This document shows, piece by piece, positions 56,256 through 64,000 of a stretch of DNA of 64,000 nucleotides. The first letter of the stretch is position 1. Each line of letters starts with the position of its first letter. The notes beneath the pieces are model-generated. The model was not told the DNA's origin, searched no databases, and was given only the letters and a program-made list of their open reading frames with translations. The stretch spans positions 75,675,665-75,739,664 of the forward strand of contig NC_084794.1 of NCBI RefSeq assembly GCF_963169125.1, read 5' to 3'. The position numbers and the translations under genes are program-made. This DNA is from Humulus lupulus (Eukaryota > Streptophyta > Magnoliopsida > Rosales > Cannabaceae).

Positions 56256-57989
56256 ATTTCAAATCTAGCAATATTCCATACCATAAATTATCTTAGAGCA
56301 TAGCCAATATAAGACACTAGACACAAATATTATAATCAATAAATCCTATTTATTTCCTATTAGCTTATAACCCCACTCCTTGAGATCAGCCCTGTCATTG
56401 CCTACACAATCATATGATAAAGGAAAGGTCTCTAATGAGGCAATAGTTAAACAAAACACTTCAACTTTGGCCATTGCACATTGCCCAATGCCTAATGCCA
56501 TATAGAAGAGCAATCTAGCATGTCAACCTAGAAAATCAACATTGTTATGTCTTCTCTTTCCAAAATCTATTCCAAGAAAATCCATTGCACTGGACAACTC
56601 CCTACTCTCAACAGAAACATCTTTATGTAATGAAAAAAAATATAAATCCTTATAAATTTATACACATAGAAATTTTTTACAGTCAAATATGATTACTCTA
56701 GAATGCAATCTTGACTATTCATTTATGCTAATAGGCAATGTTGATAAATAAGTAGAAATGTTGCATATATATACCCTAATATATATCATAGTAAAATTTT
56801 ATGTAACATAGGATTAATAAATGTGATCAAAGTAGTTTATATTTTAGTGTAACAATGAACTTATGAACTTAAAGTTGAGACAAACACATAGCAATACCAA
56901 TTATACACTGATAAACCTTTCATGACCAAAAGAATAACATAAATTAAAATAAGATTGTCAAGCAATACATTGATATAATAATCAATTCAATTGAAAAATT
57001 AGAGAAAAATAATGCAATAATTACAAATTTTACCTGCAATAAGAACACCCACTTTACTCAATGTTCCACATTTTCCAGACAAGTACTTTCGGGGGTTGCA
57101 TCCTGAACCTAGAACTGGAAGTGAATCTGAAACACAACAACGAAACAATGATTAGTAACATAAGGAACTTGAAGTTGCAGAGGTTTAATGAAACTATCCT
57201 TCAGATTTCACAAGTTCATCCAGCTTAACACCACAGACTCAAAAACATCTTTTTCTGCAAAAGTAGATTATTAGAGTGAACAAATCTCAACACTCCTATT
57301 TCCACTTTCATCAATATTCTAATCTAAATCTTATATTGCTTTATTAAATTTTGTAACCTTATAAGAGGTTAGCGCGATTTGAACAGTGCAAACATAAAAA
57401 TCAGTACTAGATGGGAGTATGTCCCCTTCATCGACCATGAGCCAGAAAGAAAAAGAAAAATGTCATGACATTAATGTTTATCAAACAGTAAATCATCCAT
57501 TCGTGCAAGAGCCTAATTGAACACATAGTTGTCTGAAGCAGATTTTGAAGTTTTTTTTTTTTCATTTCCAAAAAATGTGAATGATAATGATCAAAAAGCC
57601 TGCTGGATCTGTCAAAGTGAAGATGGAATACTGAAGTGGGATTAAGTGGTGATGGCAATTGTTTCAGTAACTTGGATGAAGGGTACTAGTCTAATTTTCG
57701 AAGAGCAGGAAACAGAGCTGGTTATTTTGAGGGAAAATGCCAAATTTTAGCTTGTACTTTGCCTCTAGTTTCCTCATTTCCTTTTGTTCTCCGCTTTTGA
57801 GGTTTACACCTCTACCCCCTTGTAATTGTTTTCTAATCCTATCCATTTGATTTTTGTTTCTTATGAAGAGAACAATAATAGTTTATCACCAAACCTAATC
57901 ACACCACAACCAAACCTTATGGTTTGGTGGACAATATTATATTATAACATCCCAAGTGCAATCAACCTCCTTGCTGAAAATTTTGGAAG

Positions 57990-58560
57990 AGGTTACCTCC
58001 AACCTAAACGACAAAGACAGTAGTAAATTCTTGACTTATGTAGGTTGTTTATTTGAATCAGTTTGGAAGGAAAGAAACAATATACTTTTTAGGGAAGACA
58101 AACTCCCACTATGCTCATGGTGCAGTTGATAGACTAAATATGGAGAGAGTTCGCTGAAAACAAGACAGACTGTTTTAGTTTGGCTGACCAAAGTACAGGA
58201 CTAAGCTCTCCCCATTCAATTCCCTCTGAGGTATCGAAAATTATCTTTTGTGATGCCTCTTGCAAAGAAAATGTGGTTGGATTGGCTGTTGTGATGATGG
58301 ATGAGGAACTGGGAGAATCAAGGCAAGTTTTAAAGAGAGAAGAGGCTCAGACTCCAATGGAGGCAAAGATTAAGGCCATTAACTTGGTTGTAAAGTGGGT
58401 AGTTGCTAGAAGTTGGACAAAAATAGTGGTTCTATCGCATGCAAAACTTATGATTAGTAACATAAGGAACTAGAAGTTGCAGATGTTTAATTTAGATTTA
58501 AAAATTGCATATCAGGTGGAGCAAATTCTAGCAGAGATAGCCTTCACAATATTTACAGCA
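57990..58560 (+). pseudogene. RNase H-like (LINE-type) fragment
   Basis: The plus-strand frame 58180-58473 encodes SKIIFCDASCKENVVGLAVV...ETPMEAKIKAINLVVKWVVA-like sequence with a final WTKIVVLSHAKLMIS. The order Asp (FCDAS), Glu (PMEAKI) and a late strand matches the RVT_3/RNase H fold common at the end of plant LINE polyproteins. Just upstream, in shifted frames, FESVWKERNNILF recalls the linker before that domain. Stops lie on both sides. It is either a LINE fragment inserted into the Harbinger element or a captured piece. Confidence 0.5.
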
Positions 58561-59045
58561 GAGGTCAACATTTTTTTAGCAAATGATCACCACTACTACA
58601 TACTAACCTAATACTCTTTACATATGATCTCTATTCATGTTTTTATCTATTTTTGCAATTATTTATACAAAGTTCAGCATTATTTCACGGGTGATTTTTT
58701 CATCTCAGTGGTCTTTCTGTAGGGTGGCAAGTTAACTTAAGGTAAATGATTTGATTATGGTCTATTTAAATTTTCTTGGTATTCACAATTGCCTTTCTCT
58801 TCCACCTATTAAATGGTATGTTCTTTAATATTTAATTATTCCTTATTTCAATTGTATGCCTTCCTAAACATGAGGGCAGTTGGTTCATTATTACTGAATT
58901 GTAGAAAAAGTCTCACATAAGAAATCTACCTATCATGTGTGCATATTTTTCTTTGATACAAAACTTGAGAAATATCTATAAGAGATGTCAAGTAATGACC
59001 ACTACTTTTCCAAGGATAAATTGAGGAGTCCAGCTCACCTAAAGA

Positions 59046-59126
59046 ACAGAGTATATATATACCCAACACCCATAAAAAACAGAGTATATATATAAACAGA
59101 GTATATATATACCCAACACCCATAAA
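59046..59126 (+). repeat. 31 bp direct repeat with TA core
   Basis: The 31 bp at 59046-59076 is repeated at 59096-59126 (core GAGTATATATATACCCAACA), with a partial third copy between them (59080-59094). Confidence 0.85.
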
Positions 59127-60128
59127 GGAATTATACAACTATACTAACTAAATTTCCTCAATAAACCAAACAGATTTCCCACTCCTTCAACTAATATATG
59201 TGCTGGTGATTCAAGTGGAAAGAAAATCAGATAGAAATAGTTGAAATAAACATAACCCACAGTAATATATACAATAAATGAGACATACATAAAGTGAAAT
59301 CATCTAGACATCTGATAGAGGAATTTCTTCGAACAGTTGGCATGCAAATTGAATCATGAACATAACTAAAAATACAAGAACAAAATGAAAAAGAAACAAA
59401 TATATATATATGCAAGAGTTGCAGTACCAAAACAATCTATACACGTTCTATATAACAAACTTCTACATGTAATCATCCAAATACAACAATATCCATAAAC
59501 ACACTCAAAGGGTCTTTCATCAATCAATACTGTTAAAAAAAAGAACTTAGACTTGAGGTTTACCAAAACAAGAGCAACAAAAAATATATAGAACCAGGCG
59601 AATGTATATAAATATATAGATGATACGTGTGCAAGTGTGTATATATATAAATATATAGAATGAGATACCTTAAAAAACCAGGCGAATGGCAGAGTGAAGG
59701 TCTAGCTGCAACATCAAGATATGATCTGCAAAAGAGGATCAGAGATCTTTTCTATGTGAGGAGATGTTAAATCATAAGAGAGAGAAAAATTAGGGCACAA
59801 AAGTGTGTAAGATAAGAAGAACACACAATTAAAATGTTGAGACAATTAATTTGTGCGTGGAGAATGTACTCAGAGACAGAGAGATGGAGGAGAAGGAGCT
59901 CAAAGCTCCATTAAAGTTCATTGACTGCTTAAGAGAAAAATGAGAGAATTGAGAACAACTTTTGAAAACAGAAATAAGGTATTTTCTACCTTCTTGTCTT
60001 TTTTAACTCAGATTTTAAAAATCTGTTCTAAAAAAACAAAGCCAAACATATCGTTTGTTTTCCAAAAACAATTTTCTATTTTTTAGAACAGAAAACTGTT
60101 TCTGATTTAAGGAGCCAAACAGGCCCTT

Positions 60129-60968
60129 CATTTTCTTGTTCTTCAAACTTCATCAAAAAACCTAAGAACACGCCGATTGGAGAAAAGCAAGATATTATCA
60201 CTGAAATCCACTACTTGAGTCTCATGGGTTACACAGCAGATGGGCAGGGGCTGGGTGTTTGGAGACGGCGTGGGGGCTGTGTGCTTAGGGACGACGTTGG
60301 TGGGTTCAAAGCCAATGTTGCTAGGTCGACGGAGCGACTGGATAGATCTAAGGACAACGACTGATGGGAACGGAGGCTGTGTACTCAGGGACGAAAGGTA
60401 TGGGTTCAAAGTCGGTAGATATGAGGTTAGGATCAACACTGAAGCTCCACTCTTCTTAGCCAACTTGCGGGATGCAGATCTGGTCTGATCCGTCAACAAG
60501 AGAGCAAAGCGAAGGGAAAAGATTTGACCAGCACCGTCGTCCTCGTGTGTCGCCCCCAACCGCCATCTGCAAACTCCGGTGAGTTGATGATGTTTACTTT
60601 CGTGAAGCTCTAATAATTTTTCTGGGTATATTCTTTGGTTCTATGTTTGTATGTATATAAATATGTATGTGTGTGTATGCTTGTTAGACATTTTTGAAAT
60701 TTTTTGGATTGATGGTTTTACAGGTTGTTGAGATTTTATATCTAGAAGGCATTGTTTGATCTGATTTTGTGAAAGAGTATCAAACCTTATGTTTTATGAG
60801 AGAGATGAGTTTTACAGGATGTGTTCTTTGTTTTTTACAGTGGGTTTTGGGTATGTATTTCAAAATTTTAGATTTTCTGGGTTTGAATTTGTGATCTTGA
60901 ACTGCAATGTTTTTAATTGAACTGAGACGGAGTGTGAGTGAAGTGGAGATGAAGTTTTTTTAAAAAAT
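60129..60968. other. Interior segment of the Mutator-like element, possibly captured host DNA
   Basis: More GC-rich than its surroundings at 60225-60580. The minus strand has a 138 aa frame (60559-60143, MGATHEDDGAGQIFSLRFAL) and the plus strand an 82 aa frame (60240-60488). Neither is recognised. On the plus strand, a good donor CCGGTGAGT at about 60579-60587 and an acceptor TTTTACAG ending near 60724 suggest a gene's 5' exon and intron. A gene fragment between Mutator ends would make this a Pack-MULE. Confidence 0.4.
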
Positions 60969-61254
60969 TATGTTTTTGGGTTTAATATTATTAGTTAAAT
61001 TAAATTAAATTTTTAAATCTTTAAGGGTAAGATTTGAAGAAAAAAAAAATCCATGTCATTAAGTAAGTGACATGTCATCAAATACGTGGAGAAATGAATC
61101 TATGCCACATGGATCGTTATCTGTCCTCGTTTGCACTTAATGTCCAAAAGTGGACAAGTACAAGGAAAATGTAAGAATCGGGGTATTTCTGTAAAAAAAA
61201 TTATTGGGGTTATAGTCAACACGAAAAAATTTGGAAGTTTTGCCGCAATTATCC
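60969..61254 (-). repeat. Right terminal inverted repeat of the Mutator-like element
   Basis: Reverse complement of the left arm, with the shared blocks CATTAAGTAAGTGACATGTC, TATGCCACATGGATC and TCCAAAAGTGGACAAG. It ends at GCAATTATCC, next to TAGAGTATC. Confidence 0.85.
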
Positions 61255-61263
61255 TAGAGTATC

Positions 61264-61874
61264 TAATCTCTTCGAAAAAAAATAATTATATAGAAATTGG
61301 TGACTAAAGTTCTCATTTTTTTCGAAATTAAAGCATTCAAGTTAGCAATAGCCTTAAATAACAACAGTTCGGAGAAATTATACAACAATTATGTAATATA
61401 TGAGACTTTTGCAAAAAAAAAAATTGTCAAGAGACTAAAATGCTACATTTGTAAAAGAACTTAGATTTTAGACGGCAATTACTCTATATGTTATATAGAT
61501 TGGTTTCATTGATCTTGTTACATTACTCTAATTAAAAGATTTTTTATTTTTAAAAAAAAAACTCGTATGTATAATAATGTTTCTCAGTTTTGACTACTTT
61601 TGTCATTGAAATGGGGTTAGCTAAAAAGCTGAGGTGTAAATTATCTGCTGTTCTTGTTTCATTTTGGTTTGTCCTGCTTTTCCTTTATTAGAAAGAAAAA
61701 AACTGAAAATGAATTTTTTATTAATACTTCTAATTGTACAACATGTTAGTTGGTAATACCAACCGCCACTAAATTAGTGAAATCTACAGAAACATAATCC
61801 CAATTGATACTCACTCCTTGTCCTCTGCACTTCTCCACCACCTGATCAATGATTCTCCACCTTAGCTAGATGCA
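61264..61874. other. Spacer between the Mutator-like element and the AAA-ATPase gene
   Basis: AT-rich, with no reading frame or repeat structure seen. The 3' UTR of the minus-strand AAA-ATPase gene must lie here; candidate AATAAA signals (TTTATT on the plus strand) occur near 61683 and 61717. Confidence 0.6.
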
Positions 61875-63350
61875 CTAGTAGCCATTATTCTTTAACTCAT
61901 TTTTTGATTCTTGATCCTTATCTTCTTTTTTGTCAGCCAATGCCTTCTTTTGGGTTTCTTCCTCAGCTTTGAGCTTCTCTTCCTGCTTGGCCTTCTCTAG
62001 ACCTTGGATTAGACTCTGCAGAGAGATTTCAGCTTGCCCAGAAATAATTTTCTTGGGCATCAGATGCTCTGCTACCTCAGCAGGGGTTATTTTGGCTTCC
62101 CCCAACAATCTATCAATTGTGGGGAACAATGGGTTGTCATCAATACAAAGATAGTTCTTGGCCAAAACTTTGAAAGCTTCAAAACCACAGTAAGACAATT
62201 CAATATGCTTGTCCATTCTCCCCTTCCTAATGAGAGCCGGGTCAAGTTTCTCCACATAATTAGTAGTGAAAACTATGAGCCTCTCTCCCCCACAAGCCGA
62301 CCAAATCCCATCAATGAAATTCAAAAGACCAGAAAGAGTCACCTGGCTGTTTTTATCTTCTTTCTCCTCTTTTTTCTCTTTCTGTTCTTTTCCATCTTCC
62401 TCTTCCTTTTTCTCCTTATTCTTCTTCTTTTTTCTCTGTCCAGTCAACTCTAGTGAACAATCAATGTCCTCAATCACAATAATGGATTTGCTTGATGTCT
62501 CAATCAGCAGCCTTCGCAGGTCAGTGTTGTCCCTGACAGCAGTCAACTCAAGGTCATAGATGTCATAGTTTAACAGATTGGCCATGGCAGAAATCATGGT
62601 TGACTTCCCAGTTCCTGGAGGACCATAAAGCAAATAACCTCTTTTCCAAGCTCTCCCAATTCTTGCATAAAAGTCCTCTGCTTGGCTGAACGCAATCAAA
62701 TCATCAATGATATCCTGCTTCTTCTCTTCTTCCAAAGCCAGTGTCTGAAAAGTTGCAGGGTGCTGAAACACAACATGGCTCCAATAGGAACCATGGTTGG
62801 TATACAGCTTTCTTTGCCTGTTCCTCACTTTAATGGCCTTACCCTCTTTCAGAACATGATTCAGGTAAGGCCCAACAATGAGTTCTCTATGCCGTTTATG
62901 GAAAGTGAGAATGTAGTATCTTCTCTCATCAGAAACTTGGTAGAAAGAAACTGTCTGAGTTTTGGAATTATTTTTACCTGAAGCCCACCAGAGCTTTGCT
63001 CCTTGGAATTCATCAACCACCTCTTCATGATCATCCATGCTTAGAACAAGGGACTGGTTGTTGTTCTTGACTACGTCAGCCTTGAGCCTCTTTGCATGGA
63101 GTGAGGAATTCGTGCTCAAGTAGTTTTCAATGGCAGAGTAAGCCTCACTTCGCATGAGACGTTCCCCAGTGAGCTCATTGAACCTGATTTGAATATAGGG
63201 GTAAAGATGACTCGCAAATCTTAGAGAGTATTTCTCAAGGTAATTTCGAAGCTGATTAGGGAAAAATTGTTGAAATATTGCCCAAAGGAACATTAAGCCA
63301 CCAAGATAGGATCCCAGCTGAGCAAGCGACTCCTTAGACTCCATGAACAT
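61875..63350 (-). CDS. AAA-ATPase of the plant At3g28580/ASD-like (BCS1-related) family
   Basis: 491 aa, one uninterrupted exon, the usual size and structure for this plant family. Residues 12-30 form one hydrophobic segment (LGSYLGGLMFLWAIFQQFF), likely a membrane anchor. About 30-150 fit the AAA-associated N-terminal domain (PF14363). The AAA core (PF00004) has Walker A GPPGTGKS (243-250), Walker B IIVIEDIDCS (290-299), sensor-1 FTTNY (361-365) and RKGRMD with the arginine finger (375-380). ITPAEVAEHL (421-430) lies in the C-terminal lid. A highly charged insert, RKKKKNKEKKEEEDGKE and on to about 334, separates Walker B from sensor 1; such inserts vary in the family. Met1 and Met3 are alternative starts. 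Members sit in ER or mitochondrial membranes and are often stress-induced; the substrate is unknown. Confidence 0.93.
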   Translation of the reverse strand: MFMESKESLAQLGSYLGGLMFLWAIFQQFFPNQLRNYLEKYSLRFASHLYPYIQIRFNELTGERLMRSEAYSAIENYLSTNSSLHAKRLKADVVKNNNQSLVLSMDDHEEVVDEFQGAKLWWASGKNNSKTQTVSFYQVSDERRYYILTFHKRHRELIVGPYLNHVLKEGKAIKVRNRQRKLYTNHGSYWSHVVFQHPATFQTLALEEEKKQDIIDDLIAFSQAEDFYARIGRAWKRGYLLYGPPGTGKSTMISAMANLLNYDIYDLELTAVRDNTDLRRLLIETSSKSIIVIEDIDCSLELTGQRKKKKNKEKKEEEDGKEQKEKKEEKEDKNSQVTLSGLLNFIDGIWSACGGERLIVFTTNYVEKLDPALIRKGRMDKHIELSYCGFEAFKVLAKNYLCIDDNPLFPTIDRLLGEAKITPAEVAEHLMPKKIISGQAEISLQSLIQGLEKAKQEEKLKAEEETQKKALADKKEDKDQESKNELKNNGY

Positions 63351-63419
63351 GTTTTTCTGTTACAAAATGTTTTGCAGGGTTGTTTGAGAGTACACTCTTT
63401 TCAGATGTGTTTTGTGTAC

Positions 63420-63427
63420 TTTTTATA
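63420..63427 (-). promoter_or_regulatory. TATA box of the AAA-ATPase gene
   Basis: TATAAAAA on the minus strand (CCTTTATAAAAAGTACAC in context), about 70 bp upstream of the ATG. This predicts a 5' UTR of roughly 40 nt. Confidence 0.65.
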
Positions 63428-64000
63428 AAGGAAGTAAAGTTTACACTTAGCTGGCTTCTCTTTCGAAATGTATTGGCTGTGGCCCCATTTGAATAGAGAG
63501 AGGAGAAAATTTGTTCATAAATTGACAACTATCTTTGTCTCTATCCTCAAGGGTCGGCAAAGGATACACGACATAGTGGTCACAGGTCAGCGTATGGTCT
63601 TTCTGATCAGGGGTTAAATAGATTGTATATAATTGCACGGCACAGCACAGCACAGCATACTATATTCTTTTTCTCTTCTGCTTTCTTTTTATATAAAATA
63701 CTCGCATACTACTCAAAATACGTCACTATCACTACGGTGAGGTCATGTTTCAATGCATACATATTCATTTCCTTGGTGAATTTTAAAATGTGAAATGAGG
63801 AATTTCCAGGAAAAGGCGATTTGGGGAAGAACGACTCCTGTAGTCATCTTGAGTGTTTTTAATCATAATGGTAAAGAGAACTTACAAATCACCTTTAGTC
63901 TTTTATGTAAATATATATAAAAGGTTGTTTGTCCACAAAACCATATCTTTCAGCTAGATTGGCTTTCAAACTAGTGGATGAGTTGTCATTGCGATGTGTG
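63428..64000 (-). promoter_or_regulatory. Upstream region of the AAA-ATPase gene
   Basis: No gene seen. A (CAGCA)n run, CGGCACAGCACAGCACAGCA (63638-63657), and an ACGTCA-type core in ATACGTCACTATC (63719-63731) are the only notable short motifs. Open frames at 63334-63653 are not supported by any domain. Confidence 0.4.

Larger units (their letters stand above)
53136..60125 (-). mobile_element. PIF/Harbinger DNA transposon, two genes
   Basis: It contains a Myb/SANT-like gene and a DDE transposase gene on the minus strand, the gene pair of this superfamily. Ends read GAGGGTGTTTGGC (left) and, reversed, GGCCTGTTTGGCTCC (right), flanked by CTT (53133-53135 and 60126-60128), a possible 3 bp target duplication, though TWA is usual. 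Subterminal regions on both sides are rich in GTTTTC/GAAAAC and further GTTTGG motifs. It sits inside the Mutator-like element. Confidence 0.8.
56256..60125 (-). other. Upstream non-coding part of the Harbinger element
   Basis: About 3.9 kb upstream of ORF1, mostly AT-rich. A possible non-coding or 5' exon on the minus strand lies at about 57127-57028 (acceptor GTGTTTCAG, donor CAGGTAAAA). An RNase H-like remnant lies at 57990-58560. TA-rich microsatellites occur near 59050-59110, 59400-59412 and 59638-59660. Other open frames (57428-57658, 59227-59566) have no recognised domain. Confidence 0.5.
52733..61254. mobile_element. Mutator-like element with long inverted repeats, hosting a Harbinger element
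   Basis: Left end GGGATATTAGCGGCCAAACC (52733), right end, reversed, GGATAATTGCGGCAAAAC (61254). Inverted arms of about 312 and 286 bp (52733-53044, 60969-61254) share long blocks: TCCACTTTTGGA, CCATGTGGCATA, GATGACATGTCACTTACTTAATGA. Flanks TAGAATATT (52724-52732) and TAGAGTATC (61255-61263) agree at seven of nine bases, fitting the 9 bp duplication of Mutator. No Mutator transposase is visible. Without the Harbinger insertion the element is about 1.5 kb. Confidence 0.85.

Noticed and set aside
53136..60125. Harbinger target duplication TWA
   Set aside because: No TTA/TAA pair flanks the inverted ends at the best-aligned position; CTT/CTT is the only matching 3-mer seen and is kept as tentative.
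62034..62453. 139 aa plus-strand frame rich in F, L and S
   Set aside because: It is antisense to the charged insert and AAA core of the ATPase gene; Lys/Glu codons read backwards give Phe/Leu/Ser.

Overview
The window is nuclear DNA of a flowering plant, probably a eudicot; the sequence does not identify the species. The evidence is AT-rich intergenic DNA, plant-type LTR retrotransposons (Ty1/copia, Tat-type Ty3/gypsy with an antisense extra ORF, and a chromovirus), a PIF/Harbinger element, a Mutator-like element and one intact plant-specific AAA-ATPase gene. There is no CRISPR array, operon, rRNA or convincing tRNA gene. About 94% of the window is transposable-element sequence, most of it decayed.

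Layout. (1) 1-12417: a decayed minus-strand gypsy gag/protease (element E) is split by a solo LTR (390-1334) and by a copia element, C1 (1667-11822). C1 itself carries two solo LTRs, one in its 5' LTR (1802-3863) and one in its integrase (6186-8170). (2) 12418-16730: element F, a minus-strand Tat element reduced to its 3' LTR, polypurine tract and a decayed antisense ORF (aORF). (3) 16731-36130: element A (plus strand, Tat type) is split by element B (minus strand, same family, 18549-32366, both LTRs present). B in A creates a very large inverted repeat. Both carry arrays of 86-90 bp repeats after pol and a spliced aORF antisense to gag-pol. (4) 36133-51170: a chain of truncated elements. D (plus, 5' LTR to the end of pol) abuts G (minus chromovirus, gag and 5' LTR), which abuts H (plus Tat, aORF and 3' LTR). 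(5) 51171-52732: short repeats and a possible SINE. (6) 52733-61254: a Mutator-like element with inverted repeats of about 300 bp and a near-matching 9 bp target duplication. Its interior holds a captured-looking segment and a 7 kb PIF/Harbinger element with both Myb-like and DDE transposase genes. (7) 61875-63350: a single-exon AAA-ATPase gene on the minus strand, with a TATA box.

The only gene that looks functional for the host is the AAA-ATPase. The retroelement genes are broken by stops, frameshifts, deletions or lost catalytic residues. The Harbinger genes have only a few lesions. The main interest is the insertion stratigraphy, readable from target duplications and from sister copies that act as empty sites, and the four independent copies of the Tat antisense ORF.
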